64,000 bases of DNA from Trichoplax adhaerens. Its lineage: Eukaryota; Placozoa; Uniplacotomia; Trichoplacea; Trichoplacidae. The position numbers were made by a program, and so were the translations under genes. The notes under the pieces are model-generated. The model searched no databases and was not told the DNA's origin. It saw nothing but the letters and a program-made list of their open reading frames with translations. The DNA lies in NCBI RefSeq assembly GCF_000150275.1, contig NW_002060944.1, positions 458,860 to 522,859 of the forward strand, given 5' to 3'. Positions 1-12,987 of the stretch are shown here, one piece after another. Every line of letters starts with the position of its first letter. The first letter of the stretch is position 1.

Positions 1-2003
1 TTAATTTGGTGGAAAGGATTTCTGAAAGCAAATAACAACAATAACAACAATCAGGACGTTGTTATTCAATGGGTTTTTTTGTCGCCTTGAAAGTACTGTC
101 ATAAGCAAACAATATCATCGAGATCAGGCCATCGAATATTTGTCGAATCAATTCATTCTATTATCATCGATCCTTAAATGATTTTCTTTTCTAATTGACT
201 TTCATTTAACCTTAATACTCAAAATGGAGAAGGTAAACTATTCTGAGTTTTAGATCATATGCATGAGCTGTTCTATGATATCCCTATCCGATAATTTGAA
301 TGTTAAATCAAATTTTTTCTGGTGGTCAATACTTTACAGGGAAAATTATGATATATTAGTTTGTTCATTCGAAGTATTTAACGACTAATGGGTACTTTTA
401 AACTTAATCAATAGCACAATTTGTATACCATCGACCGGTTACTAAATTACAATTGCGGATCGTCTCTTGCAAAGTTACTCAGCTACAAATTACCCTGTAG
501 CTTTTTCTAACTACAAAATAGCAAAGCATCATCATACCTAAAGTGGATGGCAATGTCACAATAAACAGCATATATCAGTTAATAAGTTACTCTACGTTAA
601 TATCAGCTTTAGTGAATGTTTATAGAAGTACAATCAAGATCAAGTACTGATTCATTAGCCCTGATTTAGTGTTTAATTTTCTTGAGCAACCAATAATCGG
701 TCGTTTTATATTAAAATTTTTAAGATCAGTTCTGTTTTATTTGCGTCTTTACAAAACAAGGAAATGGCACCGATAAAAGTTAAAGATACCATAATACTTG
801 TCTAGCAATTTATAGATGGCGTACCTCTTCATAACTACTGAAATACAATTAACTGACGGTAATGATTATATTGTAGTGTCTCTACTATATTATAGACTTT
901 CAACTAGTTAGTGGCGCTAATGAAAGATCATACTAACCAGATTCTGTGAAAGCGATAATATAGCAGTTGGATTAAAACAGTATTTAAGGAGGTACAATCA
1001 AAGTGTGACTATTTTATACCGTAGTAATAACCCAACGTTTATAATTTTAGAGTAACCATAGCAGATACTTGTCGAACATGTCATAAACATACACTAGCAA
1101 TGGATTAGATTCCGTTAATCCATTACTATATGTTACAATAACTCTTCGAATGGACAAGTTGAACGCTTGCAACATCAAGCGGGAACTCAAATTGCAATAA
1201 AGCTAATTCAATTATCTCGACATTATCAAATTTTTTATTTTACCATCTCCCTACTCACGTACAGCAATGTTGCCACAAAATTATAATGCAATAAACTTGA
1301 CTATCATGTAATTGACTGCAAGAAATTAATATCGTATCAAAGGATTGAATAATACTTCTTCCATCTGCTAGTAAAATGGTAACTATCAGTGATTGACGCT
1401 ATCAAATATCGAAACAATATAACGCCACGCTCTTTAGTTGTTATACAATTTACTTGTGCTTGGATGGAGCTACCGGCTAACTAATGTTACATGATGAACA
1501 AATATACTATTGTTTACAAATTTTTTTAACAGCCACACAAGTAACCCAAGATAACAATAACTTCATAGTAACCATCTAAATCTGGTTATCAGTTGAAAAT
1601 GGGAAAACGACTGTAATCCAGTATCAAATCAACCTCTTTAAAAATACACCATTGAATATCATTCTTATATTACACAACTATGCAACTATTAGTGTATTCT
1701 CAACAGTTATTCAACTCTACAGGCTATATTTAATTGCCCAAATAACTGCTTCAAGTGTGAAGCTTGAAGGGTTTTCAGTCATCAATACTTTCACTAGGAC
1801 TACCGTATCATTAACTGGTCATTAAGGGTGAATGAATTAATAGGACATGCTACAATTATATTCTCTATTGTTGATTATCACTACATCGTCGAAAACTATT
1901 CCACTTAGAAACTGAAGAGAGAAGAAATTGATTTTTTGTACTAAAGGAATTATTACTTTAATATATAACTTAATTTCTCTTTGTATCTACTAACAGATTG
2001 GAA
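1..2003. other. Intergenic, no gene seen
   Basis: AT-rich sequence with no open frame of note and no family resemblance in any frame that I could read. It lies downstream of the GGA gene and may contain its 3' UTR next to position 2004. Confidence 0.5.
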
Positions 2004-5000
2004 TTATGAAAGACTTGCGGATAATTCTGGCATCCATTCTAATTCACCCATATCTGATATCGAATTACCATTATATTCATAGCTAATTCTAAATTTCAAT
2101 CGAACTTTCTCCTATTATAATGATAGGGTAAATTTCAAGTGAGTTAGAGTTAATTTCACACCCTAGTCTAAGGCAAATAATAAGCAATATCCATAACGAA
2201 TTATAGCGAAAATGTTTCCATTATTATTATACTATACCATTGCTGGGTTAGCTATAAGCATCACTTGCGTCACAGTTGCTGGTGCTTCAATTGGATTACG
2301 AGCAGCTAAACTACTCGCAGAGGGCGGTTGTAGCTTTACTCCTTGTGTCTATCGTACAATAGACGCATTACCATAATTATTATTATTATAAACGTGTTTA
2401 AATTCACCAAATTAAAAAATGCGCATTTTGATCTGAAATTATAACCATAACGGATAAAATAAATCACTTACCTTTGGTACAGCAGCCTCAAAGACGAATT
2501 TACTAATAGCAAATGGTAAAAAGCTCATGGTTGATATGATATGTGATGTGATACCTTGCATTGGTGCATCCTAAGACATGTAACCGGCAAGTAATCAATA
2601 AATCAGTACAACACACCTACAAATGACGAAGGTTTGTCTATATTTAGTTCATTACGAATAAAAATGATGAATCCATCACCTGGGCAGTATAGATTAACGT
2701 TTTAATTCCATTTTTATCATAGGCAGTAATAGGTTCAGTTTGGCCTATATTAACGCAATATTAATTTATTTTGCTTTTGTAACTACATTTTGCACACGTA
2801 CATGCCAGGAAGAAACAGTTATGATCTTACCAGGCTTGATAGATTCTAGTGGAACGGTTAAATTAGGTAGTGCTTGAATAGGGTCTGTATTACTGGGAGA
2901 TGCAGGCTTTAACAGCTGATTGTCTGACGTTGAAGGGCTCATAGTGCCTGAAGCCGACTTATTAGTATCTAATTGCGCAAGCAGATCCAACGCTGACGAT
3001 TTTTCTAGCACAATATTGCCTTTGCCACTTTGTTGACTTTTTTCCAAAGCTTCTCGTTTAGCTGCGCTGTAAGCAGTCTCCATGACAGCCTGATTGCCGC
3101 CCATAGAGCCAATAAGATTTGCTGGTGATGCATTGTTCGTGTTACTATTAGGCCAACCTGGATTACCACCAAATACTGCATTACTTTGGTTAGGACCAGG
3201 TGAACCCATAGCAGTGGATTGCAGGGTCGTATTAGTTCCGAAACCGGACATCATAGGCGTACTTGGTTCATTCATCGACTATTTTAAAAATATTTGTTAC
3301 TATCAGCAAATTCAAATAGTCTTTACTTCATAATATGCTATAATACACATCGCACAACTTACGAATATATCATGGGATGCTGGACTAATTGGGGTGCCAG
3401 GATTAACGGAAGTGTTTGCCGGTCGATTAACCTATAATTAAGTTAAGCAAACAAAGGTCAATATAGATATTAACTGTTATACTGATCATTACTCGATTTC
3501 AATTATCGTTTAATGTAAATCATACCGGTTGAGATAAACTGGAATCAAGATTGCCCAACCCAAGCTCTGCTAATTGTTTATCTAACAGAGAGGTATCATT
3601 TCCGTCTGGTCTGGCAGGAGAAGCCGACGTTGTCATTGATGCTGTTGAGGAGCTCACACTGCTGTTGAATCCCATATCAAGGAGTAAGTCATTCCGCGGA
3701 GGTGCCGCTGCCGGGCCAGGCACTAAAGGCACTAGTAATTATAGTTACATGCAAGATTGTCAGTTAGGTATTCTACGCTGTTGACAGTTTTTATAGCATA
3801 TCAAGCACATACCATCAGTTTTAGCTTGTGTTAGTAGGACCTCGCTCTTACTAACTTGATTAGTAGTAGCAGCCTTGCCAGCCATGACATTTTGATACCT
3901 TTCCATTACGGCACTTAACTCTTCACTGACTTTGATAATATTTTCTGAAAGTATTTGCATATACCATCATTATTTTAGTGTATAATTAATACTTGGCCAG
4001 TAACCGTTAGCAAACACTTACGTAGCAGAGCTTCGTCAGACTCAACTTCACCAGCATTTTTCTGTAACTGATTTCGAATTTCTTCACAAGAACGGTACAA
4101 TTCCTATGACATTTTAAAAATAAAACAATATATCTCAGGGCATGTTTCATTCACTTTGTATAATTATGATATAATAAATAATAAGTGATTTCGGATACTA
4201 TTCTACCTCCATTGTTTCCTTTTCTTGACCGGACGAGCTAGTCGAATAATAATCTAGCATGTCCGACAGTAATTTACCATTATTTCTAGCCCTTTCCAAG
4301 TCATTCAGCCGTTGGCTATGCTTTTCTAACTTATGCTGATCCTACAGAATAATTGTACGCAAATCATTAATAAACTCTATCATTCCTTCCAATTACTGTA
4401 TAATGTCATTCATTAAAATACCAACCTGCTTTACCATATTTTTAATCAATCGATTGGCAGCTTGCAAATCATCAGGATGATTACTCCGTAGTAGTCGAGC
4501 TAGATGCTATCGTTAATAAAATTGAAGCGTATGATTAGCATGAATAAATTGAAACCGTCATGTATCGATGTCTATTGATGAATTGCTAATTTCTGATGTA
4601 TAAAGTATTTACTGTAGTGAGATATATCACTACTAATAGACAGATCTTGCATTTGCCAAGCTTTGATCCGATTAATAAAATTGCACGATACCTTTGATTT
4701 TTCATCATCTTCAAAGATACTCTTGCCTCTTGTGCGCGATTCAGGTGAAGTAGCGTTAGGAGATTGTGCTTGGTTGGCATTCACCACCTATATAATTGTG
4801 TATCATTTATAGGAAATTTAATATATTATAATCATCGGAATAACTTTTCCTCGGTTTCACCTTGTCATCTTCTTCTTCTGTAATGATACCTATTGAATTA
4901 AGTTACAAATGATACGGCCTGATTAGTTCAATACATTTATAATTTTATTAATAGTACTGTATAGTGAATTCGATGGTAAAAACTGTCCTATTCCTCCAAT

Positions 5001-5968
5001 GCATTGATATGCTGTAATCGTCCAAATCTAGTTACAACAGCTATGACTACACTGAATCAGTTAACACCATTGATACTATGACAAATTAGTTTCAACCTTG
5101 TTTTAATAACATATTCAGCGCTTCTATAATTTTTGGTTCGGACGGGATATTTCTACTCCAGTTTCGAAACAGCGTCTTTATTCGTTTTTGAACTTGAACA
5201 GGTGTTTGCATTGCTAAGTACTAAAAAGGCAACGGTTATACAGGAATTAAGAATATAGCATTTAGCTAAGACAAAATGATATAATTGCAAGTGGCTATAA
5301 GGGAAATTGTAGGCGAATTAACATTGTACCGTTCTTATTATTTCGCACTAACCTTGGGTGAAATTAATTTAATTAATTCATTTAAAAAGCGAAATTTGCC
5401 AATCTCTTGCTGGAAGTCTTTACCACAATTAACAGCACAAGTATCTAAAACCTAGTTGCATTATGTGTATGTTCAGTTTTAGTTGATGCTCGATTCAAGG
5501 CCATGTCGGTATTTTCAATCTGCAATCGTACTCTATTGACTTACCACGATAGTACGTACGGCGCAAACTTCATTTCTACTCTGCAATCCGCTCAACAGCA
5601 GGCGAACAGCAATCATAACGCTATCAAGGAAGATAAAGTAGGTTTATGCATTGATTGGCAATAGTAGAAGAAATACTTTTCAAACAATTTGTATTTAAGA
5701 TTAGTAGCAAAAACCCAGAAGATGGACTACGTTAGAATAAACTTGTGTACACTATACAGTATTTCTATTGTAGGGTATCTTCATGGCTAGCCTATTGAGG
5801 TTATATCACCAAAAATGATTGCGTTAAGCCATAATATAAAACTCTTTTTCCTACAAGTAATACCGTAGCGCATAAGAATTTACCCCTCTTGTGTCGTCTT
5901 TACAGCTTCAACAAAGGTCATGATAGCTTGCCAATCTTCAGTTGGAGTGCTGGCATCGGTTGCTTTTT
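2004..5968 (-). CDS. GGA: GGA family monomeric clathrin adaptor (5' exon missing)
   Basis: Golgi-localised, gamma-ear-containing, ARF-binding adaptor. GGA proteins sort cargo such as mannose-6-phosphate receptors at the trans-Golgi into clathrin carriers. Reading the minus strand, the exon at about 5884-5968 gives the VHS start (ATDASTPTEDWQAIM). The following exons give VMIAVRLLLSGLQSRNE, GKDFQQEIGKFRFLNELIK and an LFRNWSRNIPSEPKI segment. A FEDDEKSK linker then leads into the GAT helices (4000-4700). A low-complexity Ser/Asn/Pro hinge (about 2830-3750) contains leucine-acidic motifs. The gamma-ear follows: PLESIKPGKI, TEPITAYDKNGIKTLIYTAQ, FVFEAAVPK, TQVMLIANP, and the final exon EKVRLKFRISYEYNG ending at TAA 2004-2006. 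This is the order VHS-GAT-hinge-GAE. At least ten short introns. The first coding exon and ATG were not found upstream of 5968, so the 5' end is incomplete. Family assignment is firm; paralogue number is not. Confidence 0.9.
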
Positions 5969-6776
5969 CTACAAAGTTTATGAAAAAAAGTAGAAAATTA
6001 ATGATACTATTGATTGCAATCTGGCAAGCAATGATCCGTGTATTGCCCTTTTCGAGTTTGTTGGAAACGAGTTAAAGGGAGGTTAGCATCATTATTGATA
6101 TTGATAGAGTGGGATGACGGCAGATAAAGAACGAATTTATCGGAGAGTTTCAACATTTTTTGAATGCCGAAAAGACAGTAGTGGTATTAAATCATTGCTA
6201 TCCTTTTCTAGTAACAGTAGGGAGAGGTTGATATCATCCTTGTTGCTTTCAAGCCCATTGAATATTACATTGGGGATTCCAGCAGACGAAAAGAAATGTA
6301 CGACTAGGATATCGGCATAATTTTACATTGACTAGAGAGTCGGTAGGAATCATTCATGGTTCTATTAGAGCCTATTTCAACATGTACACTCCTTTGCGTC
6401 ATCCCTACAACGAGGAATGAGCAGTCCTTAACCTCTTGGATAATTAATCAATTATTAACGACAATAAATCGTTATCACAGTCATAGGTCAGAAAATCATG
6501 CCCATTCTTCCATCATTGAAGAAAGAATTTATTCTTTCATGGAGAAATGAGTAAACTATATGCCAATGAAGAAGCAGATAAGAAAGAACTATTTGTTATC
6601 TATCCTACATTGAACAAGTTTATTTTAGCTCAGAAATCGATCTTGAGCTACTACAACATGTATTAATTAGTCAGGGTGTCAACTTTAACCATGTCAATGG
6701 CTCTCATGGACTTGTTGGAACGAAAGAAAATAAATTGTGTGAGTTCATTTTGCATTGGATCTATTGATTAACGATG
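5969..6776. other. GGA upstream region, no secure gene
   Basis: The missing first GGA exon should lie here or further upstream, but no VHS N-terminal start could be read. Open frames of about 60-70 codons at 6114-6320 and 6356-6550 show no splice or family support. Confidence 0.3.
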
Positions 6777-7182
6777 ACATTGATGTGAAAATTGACCAAC
6801 AGTAATGGTATTTGGACATCGTCTACGGCATAAAAGACTGTCAAAGGAAAGTGCGGCGAGATCGATGGATGGTGATGATAGCCATTATTAATTCATGGAT
6901 AATAAGGAAGTGATGGACAGTGTTGGAGAGATTGTTACTGTACGATCCTGATTCGACGGGCAATCAAGTGATTATTCGATTATTCACATTGATGTGAAAA
7001 TTGACCAACAGTAATGGTATTTGGACATCGTCTACGGCATAACAGACTGTCAAAGTAAAGTGCCGCGATCGATGGATGGTGATGATAGCCATGATTAATT
7101 CATGGATAATAAGGAAGCGATGGACAGTGTTGGAGAGCTCGTTACTGTACGATCATGATTCGATGGGCAATCAAGTGATTCT
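6777..7182. repeat. Tandem duplication, period 209 bp
   Basis: A segment of about 197 bp beginning ACATTGATGTGAAAATTGACC occurs at 6777-6973 and again at 6986-7182, offset by exactly 209 bases. Differences are few, for example GTGCGGCGAGATCG against GTGCCGCGATCG. This points to a recent local duplication. The open frames inside it are not conserved as protein. Confidence 0.85.
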
Positions 7183-7629
7183 TGGCTATGGATTAATGAC
7201 TGGCATAAAAATGAAATCATTATCGATAGATAACTTGTCATCGTCACTGGAAATAGACTAAGACAGACGTAGACCAATTTCCTTTAGCCTTGACGATTGT
7301 CTTTCCATCAGTACGAAGTAGGACTACAATGATGATGGTGGGATCGGGAATAGCCAAGAAATGCAGGGTGATTGTATGTTATGAAGGGGTGAAAAAGATG
7401 ATTTTATCATTGGTTTACATGGATAAGATGACTGAGAATAGTTTTCAACACAATCAATGCTTAATACTTACTAAGTAAGGTATCCAAATGCCTTACTGAT
7501 GCCATATCACTAGCAGGAGAAGCCGCCATGTTGTTCCTGCCCGTTGACTCCTTGTGACCACCGTGGCTGACGTCACACCAGCCTAGCCACGACACCAGTG
7601 TCGACGGAAGGGGAAGCCTGACGTCATCT

Positions 7630-8245
7630 AGTACAGTGTACAGTGTACAGTACTCAGTGAACTCTTGTACTGTACTGGACAGTACTGTGAATAGTCAGTT
7701 AATATGACCAAGCGAAGGTTCCTACTACTCTTAATGATGGTAGCATGGAGAAAAAATAGGGAAGACGTCGTTAAAGTTATTGTAAAACTACCGACTAACT
7801 CTTATTGGATTGAAAAACGGCGGGTTCGATAATGCACTGTACAGTACTGTACTGTACGTGCGCCGTTCACACTTACAGTACAACGCAATGTACTGTACAG
7901 TAATTGCAAGTTTGTCTTATACTGTACTGTACGTAAAGTTCAATTTTTTTCTCAACTCGATGTTGTTGTAGATTAATATTCAATAACTGAACACCATGAT
8001 AACAACTCAAAAACGAAACACCATAATGTCTATGGTAATGTAGATTCATATTCAAAAACTAAACACCATAATAAAAACTCAAAAACTAAACGCCATAATG
8101 TTACCATAAAGTCTTTGGTGTTGTAGATTAATTAATTAATATTCAAAAACTAAACACCATCATAGTGAATAGATTCATTACAGTAGATTCATGATACTGT
8201 ACTGTAGTTTGGAGTACATTGTACTGTACAAGCTTTCGGTTCTGC
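7630..8245. repeat. TACTGTAC/GTACAGTAC palindrome-rich block
   Basis: Dense clusters of TACAGTGTACAGTAC, TACTGTACTG and related self-complementary words at 7630-7690, 7835-7935 and 8190-8230. Similar words recur in the sequence upstream of RRP7A (8815-8895) and of both METTL22 copies (30330-30415, 42910-43005). The block is non-coding. It could be a mobile-element remnant or a promoter-associated motif cluster. Confidence 0.5.
7968..8165. repeat. Short direct repeats of AAAAACTAAACACCAT
   Basis: The word ATTCAAAAACTAAACACCAT and close variants recur about six times, separated by GTAGATTAATATT-type linkers. Spacing is roughly 28-65 bases. It is an irregular minisatellite embedded in the palindrome-rich block. 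Confidence 0.6.
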
Positions 8246-8614
8246 GCGGTTCGGGCTGCGTCAGTCTACTGTCTGTCAGTGTCTGGTCTATCTCTGGCAG
8301 CACTCTGACACTCTGCCATATCAATCAACAACTTTTCAGTCATGCTATATAGTCAACACCAGCCATTGCAGTCGTGTTGATGAATGCACCCTGCAGCAAA
8401 GGACATAGTCCACACTACTGTAGAGAGTGTACAAGCACATTCGAAAACAAATTTGAATTGAAAAATTCATTTTTTCACTTTTGTATTCAGTTAAGTTTAG
8501 TTCTCTATTCAAGGCATCAATCTGCCATTCCAGTAGACGCAGTGATGCAGTCAGTCATGGACTCATTGGACAGCGCACCATTGCACTGCCAACGGACCCA
8601 CTAGCCAGGCAGTC

Positions 8615-9042
8615 AGGCACGAACATGGGCGGCCATTTGGGGCCATGGCGTGCATGGACTACTGGAGAAGACGACGGACTCGGTTTCAAGCCTTCCGTCT
8701 AGTAGTCTGTCCAATCTCCATGAAGCCTTCAACGGTTCAACCATCAAACGGGTCATGTGTTTGATGAATGACCCAACGACTGCAAGCAGTCCAGAGTTCA
8801 GTACTAGTACCAACGTTACAGTGGATTTGTCACAGTACAAAGTACCTTGATTACAAGGTATGGTACTGTGAGAGGAGTCTAAAGTACTGTAGGTTGCTTC
8901 GAATCCAACCTAGAGCCGTGAGCAGGCGCACAGTGCACTGACAGGGTCGCACTATACAGAAAGACAGGCGTGCGGATGAAACCACGGAGACTCTCCTCCA
9001 TGCGATGCAAGCTCACAGCCAAAAGGATTGATCGAGTCCAAA
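8615..9042 (+). promoter_or_regulatory. RRP7A upstream region
   Basis: The interval just before the RRP7A start is richer in G+C than its surroundings. It contains two GGC(G/C)GCCAT-type words near 8626-8650 and paired CAGTACAAAGTACC/GGTATGGTACTG words at 8830-8872. No TATA box is obvious. Promoter status rests on position and composition only. Confidence 0.3.
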
Positions 9043-10922
9043 ATGGCTGCTTTAAAAGAGTTCTTACAAATGAAAGTTCAATTCAATGAGGAGTGCCAAA
9101 ATCAACATATCATGTATTATAAGAGACATACTGTACGACAAGAGTGCCAGGATATTCCATCGAATAGGACGTTATTTATTATTAATGTACCTCCTTACTG
9201 CACCAAGGTCAGTCGGATAGCCAAGGCAACCAACCTTTCACTGACGACAGTCCATCTTCATGCCTTTGCTAAATTCCAATAATCACTACAGTCGCTCATC
9301 AAACTGAAGCTAATGTTATAAAGCTAAAATCTCATCTTTTCTATTGCATATCCATCTATACTAGAATATTCTACGGCAAATATTTAGCCTATTTGGTGAA
9401 ATTGATGACATCTATCAATTGAGACAACCTGCCAACACCATTCCACAATATGCAAAAGAGGATAGCTCAAGCTGCTTTCGTCGCCAACTACATACAGTAA
9501 GTAGCTGTGCCTATCTTCATCTATGAAGGGATATCAACATAATCGGAATAGTTGCAGAATGTAAGATAATATCACTGTTTTTACCATGTGAGTGAGTGAG
9601 GGATACCATAGAATCTTATGTCTACTCGATACCAAGTCCAACTATCAGGTCGTCAACATGGATTAATGAATAGGTTATCCAATTGCCATTCATAATCTAC
9701 TTTTCATCAAGTTATCTATGACAATGTCATCCATTTCTAGTATGTAGTGAATACATTATAACTATAACTCACGACAGGAAAGAATAAATCATAACAAAAT
9801 AGAACTGCATACGTTGCTGTGAACGTGGACAATGATAACTGCAATGTGCACAATTACACACTTTCACGTAATCATACGCTTAAGAGTAATATACGCGTAC
9901 ACATCATTCCAGTTTCTGACGTAGATTAGCTCTATTATGTTAACCATATTTTACAACTAATAATACGACGCACTAAGAAGACATCACAAACTATTCTGCC
10001 TTACATAGGGATTTAGGGTAGCCTATATTGTTTTCAAGACTCCAATCAGCCTGATGAAAGCTCTTAAAGAAAGCTGTGATGACACTGTTGTATTAGCAAA
10101 TCTTGAAGAACCACCCTTAGTAGGCTATAAGAGTAAGTTGACATACCCTAGTTCAAATTTATAACAGTAATAGAATGGCATTACTAAAATAAATATCTAG
10201 GATGATGCATTAACAAAACCGCTATTTTCATTTTCAGAATGGTGCCAAGAGTATGCCGCAGAGAGACCAGCGCCACAATTATTGCAATCAGAAATTGATC
10301 AATTTATGGAAGATTTTCAAAAGCGAGAGAAACTCGTAAGTCGTCCATACTGTACATATACAATTATATCACAGGGTAATGGATCGAATAGCTAGATATC
10401 GTCGTGTAACTGTCTTTTGCTAAACTAAATGGTACGAGTGTTACGTTTTTAGGACGAATCCCAAAATTCGAATGAACCTGATGATGACGGCTGGGTCACT
10501 GTTAAACGTAAGAACAAATACCCAATATTCTCAAATGAAGATCAGGAACAACAGCAATCGAAAAAGAAAAAGAAAAAGAAAACAGTATGCATTGCCCATC
10601 TGCTTATGAAAATAATTTTTTCAATAGTATTTTGGAAAGTTCAAAGGGTAAGGTTATTAAAATAATATTTGAACCAAAACTTCTATGTTATTTTACAGGA
10701 CTTAATCAATTTCTATCGATTCGAAGTAAGAGAATCCAAGCGTGAGCGTAAGTATTATACTACTCGTACTTAGTTGTTTATACTCTCCTTAAAATACTGT
10801 CAATAATTAATATTCAATCAAAAATAATAATACTAGATATTGCCCAATTACGAAAAAAGTTTGAAGAAGATAAGAAAAAGATTGCTTTGATGAAAGAGAC
10901 TAGGAGATTTAAACCTTATTGA
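9043..10922 (+). CDS. RRP7A: RRP7A, ribosomal RNA-processing protein 7
   Basis: Nucleolar factor of small-subunit ribosome biogenesis (UTP-C/CURI-linked in yeast). Seven exons were read in consistent phase: 9043-9207, 9365-9496, 10009-10132, 10238-10335, 10453-10584, 10699-10747 and 10837-10922, giving 261 residues, close to the animal length. Exon 1 has RTLFIINVPPYCTK and exon 2 NILRQIFSLFGEIDD (the RRM-like N-terminal domain). Exon 3 has GFRVAYIVFK. Exon 5 carries the DDDGWVTVKRK signature and a lysine run. The last exons encode the hallmark C-terminus DLINFYRFEVRESKRE and AQLRKKFEEDKKKI, ending TRRFKPY before TGA. The ATG at 9043 (MAALKEFLQMKVQF) aligns with the conserved family N-terminus. 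All introns have GT and AG ends. Confidence 0.93.
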
Positions 10923-12789
10923 GTTACTTGGATACCATTACCTGACAATGCAAGCTTGTAATGAATTATTAGAACCTCCTGTGGTAACTAAACCCTAATG
11001 AGTTATGTGCAAAGGAGATGCCATGATTGGATGCTTTAGCTCTACAAGTATTCTCACTTATAGTCTATTATTTGGTCAAGTTAATGTTTTTATCGACGGC
11101 TATCAATTTTCCGCATCATTATATAATGTCAGCCGATATGATGAGATAGAATAATTATTGAGAAAGCATCCCCACCCAAATATTGCATTACGTGTATTAG
11201 ATTGTGCATTATAAAATTTTTTGCAGGTTTGATATAAATTATGTGTATATAGCCACTGAAGCTTTGAACGTATTACATCCACGCTGTTAATATACTTGTG
11301 AACTTATATATTTATACAAGAAGATGATGGCCCATTTTCTTAGCATAATACCTTTCTCACCACAGTCATAGGAGTTTAACATCTTTGTATATCAGCAGTC
11401 AACAATACATAAATTTAAACTTACTTTCCAAATTTATTGCTGTATTATGATTTGTACAATATACAAACAGTTTCTTTACTTCAAATTGATAAAATATATT
11501 CATCATATTCTAATTTTTAAATGTTATGATCTCAATTGGTGTACGCAAGCTACGCCATGTACTTGGTTGTTTGATTTGATATAATGTTAATAAATTGGAA
11601 GACTTTCCTTCATTCAGGACATCGATGAATATATATAAAATCTACTACTGCGTGCAATCCTAAATGCTGATTTCGTCTGTTTTTCTTCTAATAGTATCGA
11701 AAAATAATGGCATTAGGTTATTCTATGATACAATTTATCAATAAAATTTAGGAATCTTTCTATAATAGTAACCGCTATCTTAATACGTAGGTTATTTAAA
11801 ATTTCGTCAAGCATTTTATTCGTCAACAAGCGATCGATAAAATAATCACAACGATGAGTATTTCGTTCATTTAAATTGAAGATACATCAAGTATAGACTT
11901 ATACATTAACAAAATAATATTCTACAAAATTTCATTAATCCGCCTAATAGACAAACATAAGTATGCATGAGCTATTTATGACAGTTTATAACCTGTGCAA
12001 ACCATTGAAGTTGATTAGAAATAAATAATGTAATATTTATAGCACTTTTCTGGATATAAACACGGCATTTAAGCATGTTATTTTAAAGCATAATAATATT
12101 ATAACTATAGATAGTTCCTTAATGTTGTTGCATGAAATAGTTAAAAAATCAGCTATCACCAACTGCATTGTGCCCTCCATCTGTCGTTCATAAATACAGT
12201 AGTCTAGATCCAATCTATTATCATGATTATTGAAATAGATTGTGCATCTTCTAATCTTGAAATGGCAACAGCTATAAGTTATTGCAGCCTGTGAATGTAT
12301 CTTGATGACTACAACAGCTCATTAGCATGCAACAGCATGCTGACAATAGGTGGAAAGAATTTAATCTCTATTAATTAATGCGCGTGCCGACAAGAATAAA
12401 CTATCGCTGTTTTGGTATCTTGATATGAGTATCGATGACAAGTTTGCGTAGTCTTCCCCTACAACTATTCAATATTACTATCGAGCTCATTATTTAATAT
12501 TCTCCTTATATCAACAACGAAAGCCATGCTGGGATTGAAAGTGTGGTACAAAGGCAAAAGCAGCTTCTAATTGGGCAAGAAATTGGATACTGACATATGC
12601 AATTTTAAAACCATTCAATTCTATGTTGATTTAACATCTTTTCTTCTGATTTTGGATATTGTTGTCATCAATTTAACTGTATTGGCTTAACATCACCATA
12701 GGATTGAGTAGCAAAAGCACGCTATTAATTCTTGTGATCTCGCAAGCTGCCAACATTAAGACAGAAGGAAAGCAGTGCATAACTTCAAC
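10923..12789. other. Intergenic, no gene seen
   Basis: AT-rich with stops in all frames. It probably holds the 3' UTR of RRP7A and, at its right end, the 5' UTR and promoter of the small secreted-peptide gene that follows. Confidence 0.5.
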
Positions 12790-12987
12790 ATGAACTCAAT
12801 CCAATTCCTCGTCTTGGTTATCGCCATCCTTTTCCATCTTGCCATCGTCTACGCTGTCGATGAAGCTACTTTTGTAGGAGATGACTACGAGCTAATAGAT
12901 CGCCATAATTTACCACTTCGCTTGGTAAGAATTGTAAATAGAAATAATAACTTTAGTTTATTACCGATTTTTTTCCAGCTTGTGTAA
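12790..12987 (+). CDS. Tiny secreted peptide precursor (putative)
   Basis: Not recognised as a known family. The ATG at 12790 opens 45 codons with a textbook signal peptide (MNSIQFLVLVIAILFHLAIV, then YA as likely cleavage site). A short acidic segment follows (DEATFVGDDYELID), then RHNLPLRL. A GTAAGA donor follows codon 45, and a TTTTTTTCCAG acceptor lies 54 bases on, so splicing would add only Leu-Val before TAA (47 residues). The 54-base intron is a multiple of three without a stop, so retention also reads through to the same TAA (65 residues). An in-frame ATG at 12775 would add five residues. No cysteine, dibasic site or amidation glycine. Codon use here is more G+C-rich than in neighbouring sequence. 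A signalling or antimicrobial role is possible but unsupported. Confidence 0.55.
   Translation: MNSIQFLVLVIAILFHLAIVYAVDEATFVGDDYELIDRHNLPLRLVRIVNRNNNFSLLPIFFQLV

Noticed and set aside
6605-6760. Exon-like frame after TTTATTTTAG reading LELLQHVLISQGVNFNHVNG
   Set aside because: Faint ankyrin-like look, but there is no neighbouring exon or donor and the frame runs into a stop and the 209-bp duplication. Too weak to report as a gene.
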